From Calonectria ilicicola (taxonomy: Eukaryota > Ascomycota > Sordariomycetes > Hypocreales > Nectriaceae), in NCBI GenBank assembly GCA_020809705.1, contig CP085835.1, positions 682,001-746,000 of the forward strand: a DNA stretch of 64,000 bases, written 5' to 3'. Of the stretch, positions 23,650 through 35,311 are shown piece after piece (the stretch's first letter is position 1; each line of letters starts with the position of its first letter). A program made the position numbers and the translations under genes. A model generated the notes under the pieces. It saw nothing but the letters and a program-made list of their open reading frames with translations. It searched no databases and had not been told where the DNA came from.

Positions 23650-25198
23650 CTTTCAAGAAAAATGCATATTTAGAAAAGGAAGATTTTTATTTTATACATA
23701 ATAGCAAATTCTAGCGGTTAGGTACTCCATTGATACCTCAAATATACGCATTAAAGTGAGCGAATGACCCTAAAGTGAATATTAGAATCGGATAGCAATA
23801 CTGACCCCTTCAAAATTAAAACAAATGCAGTCAAACTAGGTCACTAACCTGGATTTTAATGTGTAACGTATGACTAATCTATCTTAAGCTACCCTAAGTT
23901 GCCTTAAGCCGCCCTAAGCTCTGCCTGCTTTTACCGGAGCATAGAAAGTGGCACAGTAGGGCTCGTATTCTAGCCGCTATATTATCTAGTAACGTACCCC
24001 AATATATACTTATTATGGCGAAGAAATCAGAGCACCACAAGAAATCAGGCTCCGCCAAAGGAAAACCAAAAATTACTTGAAGAATACAGGAAACACCAAC
24101 GCTTCCTCTTATAAAAGATGAAATGAGGCACATGGAAATGACCAAATGGCAACAAAGCCTCATGGGATCTGAATTGATTTAATTTATTTAATGAAAAGGA
24201 AAAGAGCAACTACAGCTACTTAGAAATTAAATCCCTTTAAATAATATATGTGTTAGCATTTCAGATGACACAATGGCAGGATATCTGGTCATGTAATTGT
24301 TTAACATTTGCCCTTCCTTACCCTGAACCACACGTCTAACCCTACATCATGTTCCTGTGTTATGACCGAAAGTTCCGCAATTTTTTTTTCGTTTCGTCAT
24401 GTCAACCTCTTTGGGAAATGACTTTTTGATGGCTTGGCCCGGATCTTCGCGTTTAGCCCACTGATAATCGTACTTAGGATTAAAGCACATCGTCAAAACT
24501 GGTTGTCGATTCACGAAGTTGGGACCATAAAGCAGGCTAAAAATACTACTTAGAGAGAGATAGAGGCAAGATTTGTCCATTTATTATCTCCATATCCTCC
24601 TTCGAATTTATATTAGGTTTACGGCTTATCAGGGCCTCAAAGTAATTGTCATTCTTTTCAAAATATCTCAAGTGTAGACAGTGTGGTAGTGGGTCTTCCA
24701 GGGTTCTACCGCCAACTTATCCCGAGATTCCGTCTGACATGGGTCCTGACAGAAATGTCGGAATAATAACAAGGACACACAGGGCCGCCGCTTTAGGAGG
24801 CTTAAGTAAGCTAGTCTCAAAGCATCACATCAAGCCCGGATTCGGGCTGCGTCGTAAATAGTAGGAATAACTTTAGAAGGATATATAAAGGAATAGATTG
24901 ATTATAGGGACTTTAATAGATTATCAGCTTTTTCCTATCACAATTTACAGTCTTAAAGATTCAACAAGAAAGTGATCGGGTTAACTTCGGCATTGGCCCT
25001 CATTAGGAGCAAGAATCGCTCCTCAGTCCCAAGTATGAGCGAATTTCTGCCTGATTTGAATATCTCGCGGGCGCCCATCCAATGTGGACATATCGCAAAT
25101 CTCTAGCACAGGCCTTGGATTTCTTCTGAATTTCCCATTTTCATGGTAGCTCAGATCAATCCACTTGACCAACCAAACGCCTAGGCCGTCTCAAAAAT
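23650..25198. other. AT-rich intergenic region upstream of the NLR gene
   Basis: 1.5 kb without a supported gene. At about 23881-23928 there is a degenerate tandem series of roughly 10-bp units based on CCTAAGC or CTTAAGC. Short frames at 24347-24580 (-) and 24646-24861 (+) show no family features. Confidence 0.45.
23881..23928. repeat. Short degenerate tandem repeat, about 10-bp unit
   Basis: Four consecutive units of the form (C/T)CTTAAGC or CCCTAAGC, separated by AC, TGC or GC, lie in an otherwise unique AT-rich background. Confidence 0.55.
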
Positions 25199-28100
25199 AT
25201 GAAGGGGGAACTCCACAGCGATGCCTGTGGAAGCTCGTTGCCCAGCCAAAAACGGCAGAAGACGTTTCACGTCGACCATGAAAATGCCATTTCCTACAAT
25301 GATTATACGGTAGCCTGGGTCTGCGCCTTACCACACGAGATGGCGGCAGCGGTTGCCATGCTAGACAAGGTTCATAGCGATCTACAAAGGGTTGCCAATG
25401 ATTGTAACTCATATGCGCTTGGAAACATCCAGGACCACAACGTTGTAATTGTATGCTTGTCATCATACGGGATAACCAATGTAGCCAACGTATTTACCGA
25501 CTTGAGACGGTCTTTTCCACTAATCAAAATTGGTTTGATGGTTGGTATTGGGGGTGGGGCACCAAGCAAGGCCGATTTGCGTCTCGGCGATGTTGTGGTA
25601 GGGACTCGGGTAATGTCTTATGACCTTGGAAAAGTCATTGAAGACGGCAAAATTGAGCAGAACGTGGTTTGCCAACTGCCCAGCCGAATACTCAGCTCCG
25701 CGGTAACTGCCCTACGGGCAAAACATGACTTGACGCCAAGTCGCATACCGCATATCTTGCGAGACAAGATGAAAGATTATACGGAATATGCTCGCCCAAG
25801 TGCACCGGACCGTCTATTTCAATCAACGTGGGCCCATGATCCCGAAATACTCGAATGCGATATGTGTGACCAATCGAAACTTGTGCTGCGGAGTGCCAGG
25901 GAAACGAGTGATCCAAAAATACATTACGGAGGGGTAGCTTCTGGAAATCGTGTCATAAAGCATGGCCCCACCCGAGATAAACTGGCCAAAGAGCTGGAAA
26001 TAGTCTGTTTTGAAATGGAGACCGCTGGCTTAATGGACACACTCCTTTGCCTTCCAATCCGGGGCATCTGCGATTATGCAGATTCTCACAAGTCCAAGGA
26101 GTGGCAGAAATATGCGGCTGCGACGGCGGCTGCCTACGCGAGAGAACTTTTAGAAGTACTACCTGCTTTTGGGGAAGTAAGAAAATCGACACAAATTTCC
26201 AATACCGGTAAGTGGATCGGAAGCTGTCAAGGTTCCCACCGAAAAACCAACTCACATCAAACTCATAGGCCAGAATAAACCCATATCACACGCCAATTGG
26301 CCGGCCTTACTGGATTCTCTGAGATTCCCGAGTATTGACTTGCACCGAAACAATATCAAACCTGCGCACATTAAAACATGTCATTGGTTTCTTGAGCTTC
26401 CTGAGTATCGCTCATGGCTTGATCCAGAGAGCTTCCAGAATCATAACGGTCTTTTATGGGTTAGAGGTAAACCAGGTGTTGGCAAATCGACCATTATGAA
26501 GTTTATATACTCAAAGGCCAAGAAAAAGGCCCCCTCAGATGCGATCATTGCCTCGTTCTTTTTCAATGCGCGAGGTGGCTATCTCGAACAATCGGTTTCT
26601 GGAATGTACCGACACTTGCTCTTACAGCTTCTTGAAGGGTTTCCAGACCTTCAAAATGTCTTTAATGATCTCCAGTTAATTTCTTATGACCAAACCGATT
26701 GCCCGTCTTTGAACGTCTTGAAGGATCTTTTTCGAAATGCGATATTTGGTCTTGACCAACGCTCATTTACTTGTTTTGTCGATGCTCTTGATGAATGCGA
26801 CGAGCAGCAAGTAATGGATATGGTCCAATATTTTGAAGACCTGGCGGAGAGTTGTACCATAGAGGGAATAAATCTTCGAATATGCTTTTCTAGTCGTCAT
26901 TATCCTTATATCGATATACGTCGAGGGCTTCGCCTTATTCTAGAGGACCAGCAAGGCCACCTCAATGACTTATGTTGCTATGTTACGACTCATCTAAGAA
27001 TTCGAGATCAGCCTCTTATCGAGGAGTTACGCCCACAGATTCTTGAAAAGTCTGCGGGTGTTTTTCTATGGGTTGTACTAGTCGTTGAAATTCTCAATCG
27101 GGAAAACCGACGCGGCCGCCTAGCCCTTCGCAAGAAGCTCGGGGAAATTCCAACTGGACTAAGCAAGCTTTTCAAGGACATTTTGACGCGCGATAATAAG
27201 CATATGGATGATCTGCTTCTTTGTGTTCTCTGGATACTTTATGCCAAAAGGCCGTTGAAACCCAAGGAGTTCTACCATGCTTTTTGGTCTGGCCTGTGCC
27301 TCAAAGATGAAGCTGATCGTGAGATCCCCGCTGTCGAAGGTTCTGATATTGAGGATTGTTTCAACAGTTGTGTGATCACTTCTTCGAAAGGGCTCGCTGA
27401 AATCACCAGAACCGAAAGTCCGACCGTACAGTTCATCCACGAATCAGTTCGTGATTTTCTCATTAAAGATCGTGGTCTATATGATTTGTGGCCGCATCTG
27501 GGTTTTGATTGGGAGGCTATTAGCCACGATAGACTCAAGAAGTGCCGCAGTTTATACATCAGCCACCCATTGATTCGTGAATCTGTCGTTAATGAGAGGT
27601 CAAGGGCTGAATTACCACCTGAGGCCTGCGCAATCTTCGAAAATTATCCATTTCTTGAATACGCCAGCCAACAAGTTCTCTATCACGCTAACATGGCGGC
27701 CACCACAATTCCCCAAGACGAATTCATATCCCGCTTTAATACTACAGATTGGATTAGTACATTCAATTTGTTTGAGAGGTACCAAATCCGTAAATACGGC
27801 CTGGATGCAAGTCTTCTCTATATACTTGCAGAAATGGGATTTTCTGCACTTATCCGGACTAAGCTGGAAGACGATCCATGCATTGATATACCTGGAGAGA
27901 GATATAGATACCCTATATTTGCCGCGCTAGCTAATGGAAACAAAGATGCTGTTGCTGCCCTGTTGAACCTACCCACCACTATTTATAATGGGGTTGATAT
28001 TGCAGACGGTTTCGAATGGAGAAAAGACTTCAAAGACTACAAGGGCCGAACACCGCTGTCTTGGACTGTCCAGCGTGATCGAAAAGATATTGCTCATTTG

Positions 28101-29981
28101 CTTATTTCAAAAGGTGCAGATCTGGATCAGGTAGATGGGGATGGACAGACACCCCTCACCTCAGCCATAGTGAACGGCCGTGAGGTCATGGCGAGATTTC
28201 TCATCCAAAATGGAGCGAACGTTAGCATACGCAACAGAGCCGGAGCAACACCGCTCATGCTGGCCTCCCAGTACGGTTACATAGGTGTAGCGGAGCTTCT
28301 TATTGAAGGAGGGGCAGACATCAACTCCAGCTACAAAGGTGGCAATATGGCCCTTCATCTGGCTTTGAATGACAATCATGAAGCGGTGGCAAGCCTTCTT
28401 ATTGAAAACGGTGCAGAAGTCAATGCCGTTAGTAGCAATCCTAAGATAATACCCCTTCTATACGCTCTTGAAAAAGGATTTGTCTCAACCGCAATGCTAC
28501 TTGTTGAGAAAGGTGCCAGCGCTGAAGTTCCTGTTAAAAGGGTTTTGGCGTTAGGCTACGAGACAGTGGCGAACGCTCTGATTCGGAAGGGAGTAGAGGC
28601 GAATGCGCATGGCACGTACGACTCGGAGCTGCTTTTCTTTGCTTTCCGGAGTCATTGTGATTCAACTGCTAGGCTTTTGATCGAGAAAGGAACAGACATT
28701 AACAGTTCCGTCAATGAGAAAACCCCTCTTATCGCGGCCTTAGAAAATGATTGTGAGAAAACAGCAAAGCTCCTTATTGAAAAAGGGACCCATGTTGAGG
28801 CAGGTGGTGGATTTCATTCAAAAACAGCCCTCCATCTGGCATCAAAAAAGAATTACCAGACTATAGTAGGGCTTCTAATTGAGAAGGTAGTGGACGTCAA
28901 TTCTTATGATGATGATGGCTCAACACCTCTCCATCTAGCTTCACAAGAAAATCATGAGATAGTAGCCCAATTCCTTATTGACAAGGGAGCATATGTCAAT
29001 GCGCAAAACGCAAAGCACTCAACACCACTGCACCTAACTTCGTGCGAGGCGGTAGCAAGCCTTTTAATCGAAAACGGAGCAAATATCAATGCTCATGATG
29101 GGGAAGGCCTGACACCCCTCTATTTGGCTTTAAGGGTATCTTGCGAATCAGTAGCAAGGCTCTTGATAGACGAGGGAGCAGATGTCAATCATGACGGTAT
29201 TCAATCAACACCTCTCCATCTAGCTTTGAGGGAATCTCTCAACACGTTAGCAAAACTCTTGATCGAAAAGGGGGCAGATGTCAATCGCTTTGATGAATAC
29301 CGCTCAACTCCACTACATCTGGCCCTGGAAAAGAAAAGTGAAGAAATAGCAAGACTTCTTATTAATAATGGCGCGGATATCAATGGTTATAACGGAAAGG
29401 GCGCGACGCCCCTTCATATCGCCCTGGAGAATAATTATGATGAATTATCAAGGCTTTTGATTAGAAAGGGAGCTGACGTTAATGCTTATGATAACAGGAA
29501 ATGGGTGGGTGATACAAAGAGTGCTGAAAGGAGATGGACACCTCTCCATTTGGCTTTACTAAAAGGTTGGTCAGATGTAGCAGGGCTTTTAATTGAAGCG
29601 GGAGCAGATATAAATGCGCGTACTGAGACCGAATTAACCCCCCTCCACTTAGCCACCAATTGCGAGACAATCGCAAGGCTTCTACTTCATAGGGGAGTGA
29701 ACCCCAATGCTTATGACATTGAAAATCGGACACCCCTGGCCCTGGCCTCAAAGCTCAAAACAATGGCACAGATACTAATGCATGGAGGAAGAGATCCTCA
29801 ATCATTTATTCAAGCAAGGGGTTCATCATTTGAGGCGGTAAGTCGTCACAAGTACGGAGGAGTGTATGGGGGGGCAAACATTCATTCTTATGACACCCGT
29901 CATCGAACATTCCGCTATATGGCACTACAAGAAAGTTGTGTGGCCGTAGCAATGCTTCTTATTGACAATGAGGCCTGGTAA
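25199..29981 (+). CDS. Fungal NLR: PNP_UDP-NACHT-ankyrin protein
   Basis: Two exons, 25199-26207 and 26269-29981, joined in phase through a split Gly codon, give 1573 aa. Residues about 36-335 are a purine/uridine phosphorylase-like domain (YTVAWVCALPHEMAAA, LMVGIGGGAPSK, CFEMETAGLMD), a common N-terminal sensor or effector of fungal NLRs. The NACHT ATPase follows, with P-loop GKPGVGKS at 403-410 and Walker B CFVDALDECDE near 506-515. A winged-helix-type region comes next, then a long array of 33-aa ankyrin repeats from about 930 to the C-terminus (TPLHLA...LLIEKGADVNA units, sixteen or more). Such proteins are thought to sense non-self and trigger programmed cell death or incompatibility. 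The architecture is complete with no internal stop. The decayed neighbours point to a turnover-prone region. Confidence 0.95.
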
Positions 29982-30807
29982 TAGCAGTTAATTAGAATAA
30001 CTATGAGTAATAATAAGCTATTCTAACTATATACTAAAGTCACTTTTAGCAATCCTAAAGAACCTTGAATGAAGACAACAATGGATTATATGAACAGATA
30101 GGAATAGGAATCGTCTAGATTCTTCATACAATACTGCCAATATTGATTGATAAATAATGATTTATTATGAGGTCCAGCTGTTACGGCTTGGTTCACCGCA
30201 CGGGTCTCTTAGTGGCTGTTACCGCACCTGTAATTGCGATCAATGTAATTATAGTACTTATCTTTTGGCTTGGTGGGCTAATTGATGGATGTGTGCGGGT
30301 CCTAACACCAGCACACGACTAAATCACACTCCAAAACGACAGTAAAACGGGCCATTTGATACACTGGGTTTACTTGCAATCGCTTTGCCCATCATCACTG
30401 GTTCATTGGCCTGCAATTCGGCTAAATTATTATGGTGTTCTCAAATCCATCTTGTTTGGTCAAGAAAACCTCCACGGATGTAGAAGGATTGAAACCGCAC
30501 CCGTTTTTAAATAGTTATGTCATTGAGGTCTAACTATACCAACACTACTAAACCTAGACATATGATACGAGCACCATGTGGCTTAATTAGCCCCTAGATA
30601 ATTACGAGGCAGTTTATTTCATTAGGTAGAATGATAAACAGTGTTGCCAGTGTCAACAAAAGATATCCATATGTACCGTCCATTCCAACGCATTCACGCA
30701 TTACATCCCAGGCCATTGCATTAGAGACTCGACTTTCAAGGGCACAAACATGAGCTACTACTCAGAGGCGGCTTGAGCCTTGCCATTGGTCGTATCTTTG
30801 TTTACAT
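29982..30807. other. Intergenic, AT-rich
   Basis: 0.8 kb between the convergent NLR and GPI-protein genes. No supported feature. Confidence 0.45.
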
Positions 30808-31370
30808 TTACATGTTGACAAAGATGGCAGCACCACCCATGAGGGCACCCATGGCGACGGCGGCGGTGGGCATGGCACCCGAGCCATCTCCGGTGGAAGT
30901 GCTCTGGACCTCTCCAGTACCAGAGGCAGTGGCGCTCGCGGCATTTTCGGTGGCCGACTTGAGAGCGGAGCTGAGGGACGCCTTGGCGGAGCCGGTGGCG
31001 GTCTCAAGGGCAGAGCTGATGCTGGCTTCGACGCTGCTGATGCTGGCGGCAGCCTTGGTGTTGACCGACTTGGTGGGGGTAGAAGTGCCCGTGATTGTGG
31101 CAGCAGAGCCAGTCTCAGTACCAGTGGTCTTGTCGGTGGCGGTGGCTTCGCTGACTAGGCTCGAGACCTTGTCGCTGATGCTAGCAACAACGCTGGAGGC
31201 GCCATCGACGGCAGTAGAAACATCGTGGACGAGCGAGCTGGCTTCTTCCTTTTGGGCCTATCCAAGGATATGTTAGTATGAGAAAGGATGTGGTGGCTGG
31301 TGTCAATGGCAAGTCATACCTGAGCGAAGACGGCCAGGAAGGAAGTAAGGGCAACGACGGAGAACTTCAT
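30808..31370 (-). CDS. Small GPI-anchored-type cell-wall protein
   Basis: Two exons, 31370-31320 and 31257-30808, give 166 aa. Exon 1 encodes exactly the signal peptide (MKFSVVALTSFLAVFAQ), and a GT-AG intron of 62 nt follows. The mature part is rich in Ser, Ala and Thr with helical heptad-like stretches (SSLVHDVSTAVDGASSVV). A small-residue site (GDGSGA) then precedes a hydrophobic C-terminal tail (MPTAAVAMGALMGGAAIFVNM after it), the pattern of a GPI-attachment signal. Proteins of this sort are attached to membrane or wall glucan. No enzymatic motif is visible. The opposite strand is also open, but signal peptide, intron and GPI tail all fit this strand only. Confidence 0.85.
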
Positions 31371-33288
31371 GTTGGCGGATTGGTAATTAGTTGATTGTGT
31401 AAGATTATTGTATGTGATTGTATTGGGGCTGATGGTGAATGTTGAGAGGTAAACGAGAAAGATGCAGGCTATATATATTCATTTTGTAAACATACATTGC
31501 CCTTGCATGTTTACCAGGCTATCCCCACGCCTCAAACGTTGTCTCACCCGGTTACCCCCTGTTTAGCGCCCTTGGCCGTGTCATCGATCAGAGGCTCGTC
31601 GTTTGCGGTTTGCACGAGGCCGAGGAAGAGCAGCGAATGGAGACTCAGGTAAATGGGCAAATATCGCGCCTTACCGCTTGGGGCCTCGTGGAAGCGGGAG
31701 CTATATGGCCAAGACACGAATAGACATGCCGAACTGCCGACCGTGCCAGGCGCAAGGAACTTGTGGGGGCGTTGATTTCCAGATGTTTTCCGAGTTGGTG
31801 CCATGTAGTTCTGTGGCGGCGTGGCTATGTCCTGCTCGCCCTTGAAGTCGTCTCAGGTGCTTGTCATGGTGGAATGGTACAGGTGGGTTCCACGGCTGTG
31901 CCACAGGGCCGAGACTCAGCTATGAATCATACATTACGGCAGAATAACTACTGCCGGTCAATTTATTTCCGGGGGCACACAGACGATGGATTGAGTGCAG
32001 ACTTGTGATCCTGTTTTTTTTTACAACATCCATGTTAGAGCCAAGAAAAGGATCTGACACCTACCCCTCTCCTGCACATCCCAACATGGAAAATGGCGAA
32101 ATGGAAAAGAATTGCGGCGCTAGATCTGCAGGCGCAGTTCCTGATTTTCACCGGATCGACGCAGTTTGAGGCAAAGGAACGGAGGGAAGTTGCCGACGGA
32201 GCTGGGCGCGATCGTCGATGGGATGCATCGCCGCCACTGCAAGGGAGGAGCCAAAACACAAAACGCCAGGGCCGAGACACTAGGCCCAAGCACTGACCGC
32301 AATGCGATTGGCGCGCCATCCACGGCCGTGGGTTCGCGCGGCGTCGGCTACGCAATGCGCTGTAACCGATGACGCAAATGGTGGATCACCACAATGTCGC
32401 GTCATGGATGCCGACAGGCTGCCATCGGAACAATGAGATGAAAAAGGAAGCGAAGGAAAAAAGGTTGGGGACACCAACCACTTGCATTTCAGCTGCAAAA
32501 TGCTGCCCAAACCGCATCAGCAGGGTTACAACCCGGTGTTGCCATGCCGCTTCCGAAGAACATGAGCATCTGTGCTGCTTAATTGGGTCTTGTAAGGTTT
32601 CAAATTGGTCACTCGACATATCAATTTGAGTGAAGGCTACTAGGGAACAAGCGCAAATTCTGCATATTGCTCGTTTGTACCGCACCAACCGAGCTGTTAA
32701 TTTTTTCTCATCTTTAACTATTTATTACGTTATTCGCGGCACACAGCATATTGTAACCATTACGAGTCGACTCCCTGGTGGTTGGACTGGAATCCCGTGC
32801 CATTTGTGTTTCGAAATAATGCCATCAAAACAAACCAATAAACAAATAAATGATACAATCTGCGCTGTAAATAATTATTAATCACGTTCATGTCTTGGCT
32901 TTTTGCGTTTCAAACATTCGAATGTCTTGCCACACGTGGGAGCTGGGCCAATTCTAACTGAGTAAACTCTTGGAATGCATACGCTAAGAATAGGCGGATC
33001 AAGACACTGAAACAGCAACATGGCAGGCGGCGAAACAAAACACAATAAACACACCATCAGTCGCCTGGCCAACATTTGTGAAAAAATTTTATTCCTACAT
33101 TCCGCATGCATGTTTGACCTATGCCATCGCCTACAGCGGATATCATAGTTTTGGAGAAATATCTTTCCTGCGACGGGATGGTTCCAATAGTGGTAGTGCT
33201 CTGAGCGCATGTGCTTCAGTGGGGTCAATTGGCGCCCATCAACTCCGCGCGTCAAGATGCAGGTTCCCCAGGCGTACCACATCTACTC
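31371..33288. other. Intergenic, no supported gene
   Basis: 1.9 kb. The part around 31550-32500 is GC-rich with overlapping open frames on both strands, but none has a convincing domain, start context or introns. The right part is AT-rich. Confidence 0.4.
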
Positions 33289-33723
33289 TTATGCAATGAG
33301 CGTCCAATCCCCCCTTGGCACTCCCATTGTTATAACTGTCCTGTCTTGGATCACCCATTTGGCCGTTCCCTCAGACACGACCTTCACAAGCTTGTCCTCA
33401 TACCGAGCCTCTGCAAAAAATGTCCTGTCATCCAACCAATGTTTCCCCTGTGAATATGTTGTCGCTTTGGCAGTAGTTTCGCTCGTGAGTTGAATGAATT
33501 GGGTGGTCACAGAATGCTGTGTCTGCGCATTTTTAATTGTCTTTTTCATCGTTTGCTGGTACGCCACGATACCATTCGATGGCCCCAGCGGTTCAGGGTA
33601 ATTGATCACACAGTCTTCTGCAACACACTCCCTCAGGAGTTCCCAGTCCTTGGTGTCAAAAGCGATACAGTTGAGAGCAATTGCATTGCGAATAAGTTCA
33701 TGATCTGATGCAGGGGCTGCCAT
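33289..33723 (-). CDS. SnoaL-like/NTF2-fold protein
   Basis: Intronless, 144 aa from the ATG at 33723; the in-frame codon further upstream is TTG. The sequence follows the SnoaL_4/NTF2-like pattern. An N-terminal helix (DHELIRNAIALNCIAFDTKDWELL) leads to the CVAEDCVINYPE strand. A central HSVTTQFIQL is followed by KATTYSQGKHW and a closing strand with WVIQDRTVI. These cone-shaped small proteins act as dehydratases, isomerases or ligand binders, often in secondary metabolism. No biosynthetic partner lies next to it, so the reaction is unknown. No signal peptide. Confidence 0.8.
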   Translation of the reverse strand: MAAPASDHELIRNAIALNCIAFDTKDWELLRECVAEDCVINYPEPLGPSNGIVAYQQTMKKTIKNAQTQHSVTTQFIQLTSETTAKATTYSQGKHWLDDRTFFAEARYEDKLVKVVSEGTAKWVIQDRTVITMGVPRGDWTLIA

Positions 33724-35311
33724 GATTTTCAGTGAGGTTTGGCGATCTGGAAGGCGTTGTTGAATGCTTTGCTTTTGCCGTTTATGTTTCTTTGTTGGGC
33801 TAATAATGTGCAATGATCAACGCAATGCGATACTCGGAATCTGGCTTCAAAACCAGATATTTAAATTCTTCTTTGAATGCAATCAGGGACCAAATCACGT
33901 AACAGAAGCTGATAAATCACAGACCAATTATTAATATTTGTCTGAACATGCTTAATTTAAGTTTGCCTTACCCCGGTTCCGAAGGAGCCATTTTACTTGG
34001 CGTGGGGCGACATAAGTGCCGGAAAGACTTCACAACTTCGTACCACTGATCAAGACGTCGTTACAGGTAGAATAAGAGCAAGAATATTTATCAAATCTTT
34101 AGACATTTCCATATTGATGTGATTTGGGCCCGCTCTACATCCTGTAAACAAAGGCGAAGGTCTGTAGATGTTCAACCAAACCAATATCCTGCGTCATCCC
34201 TGTTTGCAGACAAAATCTGTTGCTTGTAATTGTTGGTTAAAATAAAAAGTCTCATACGGTTACGTAAAAAACAATTTACTCTCTTCGAAAAGGGATTTGT
34301 CATGTCATACGTGGAGGAACGAGCCTCGTGTTATTTGGACCAGGTATGTCCAATACGCTCTATATTATGAGTAAATCTCTTCATTTACAATAAAGAATGA
34401 GTGAAATCGCCAAATAGCTCACAGATTTATATCTTTGCCAGAGATATATCAGTCAAATTAGCATGATTTCTTTTTATCCGTCACTACCAATGGGTACTAG
34501 GATTTCCAAAAAGTCTGTTAGAGAAACACTGGAGAGCCGCCCCCTAGATTTTGAAGTTTTTTCCAGCTAGTACGACTTTAGGACCCACCTTCATTTTACA
34601 TACTTTTCTCAAATTCTATACTAAAAAAAGGATGCGTCAGGTTACTCGAATGAAATCAAACGTTTACCAGGACAGTCTTAAGGTTCCCAGTGATATGTAG
34701 TAACGAGATAGACCCGCTGAAACAGAAAACGGCCTCTTCTTTAGCATATTCCCTAGACTGATCAATAACTCCCGACGAATAATCAATCAAATTCAGGCCA
34801 ATGCCTCACTCGTGTAGCACAAACTTCCATTCCACCTGTACTTGTTTCGTTTACCATGTATCACATGCCATCTATTCACCTACCAACTTAATGTTCCTCT
34901 TTGGTCTAAATTTAAGGTGTAACAAAGAGTGGTTTATATGAGAGATTGGTATTTTGTTTAGCTTTACGCTCTTTGTTTCGAAAAACAACAATGGGTCTTT
35001 GTAGCTATCGATCATGATCCAACTTTCAATTTACGCGCAACGATGTATATAGCTATTGAAATTCGACGCCAGTTACTTTTTCCTAGTAACAACTTCCAAC
35101 AATAAGTTATCCGCTGCACACCTCAATTTCTTTTGATCATACCACCTCTGGGTACAAAATAAATCAGCTATAAAGCCGCAGTATTTGTTGATGATTTAAT
35201 TTGACTTACCATTCAGAAAATTATCCCACCTGTATTTTCAACCAACTCGAACTTTCGTTTAGGATTTCTTCATCACTGGTCCAGAAGGGAAGTAACTGCT
35301 GAGATTTCAAT
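33724..35311. other. Intergenic, AT-rich
   Basis: 1.6 kb between divergent genes, AT-rich with many stops in all frames. I see nothing beyond ordinary promoter-like sequence near the right end. Confidence 0.45.

Noticed and set aside
23881..23928. CCCTAA-like repeats as an interstitial telomere tract
   Set aside because: The units are about 10 bp and degenerate, not tandem six-base telomere repeats.
30773..31276. Long plus-strand open frame opposite the GPI-type protein
   Set aside because: It is the antisense of a gene with signal peptide, intron and GPI tail on the minus strand; its own composition is low-complexity Ala/Val without any domain.
31544..32510. Overlapping open frames on both strands in a GC-rich stretch
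   Set aside because: No ATG context, splice pattern or recognisable domain in any of them; openness is explained by base composition.
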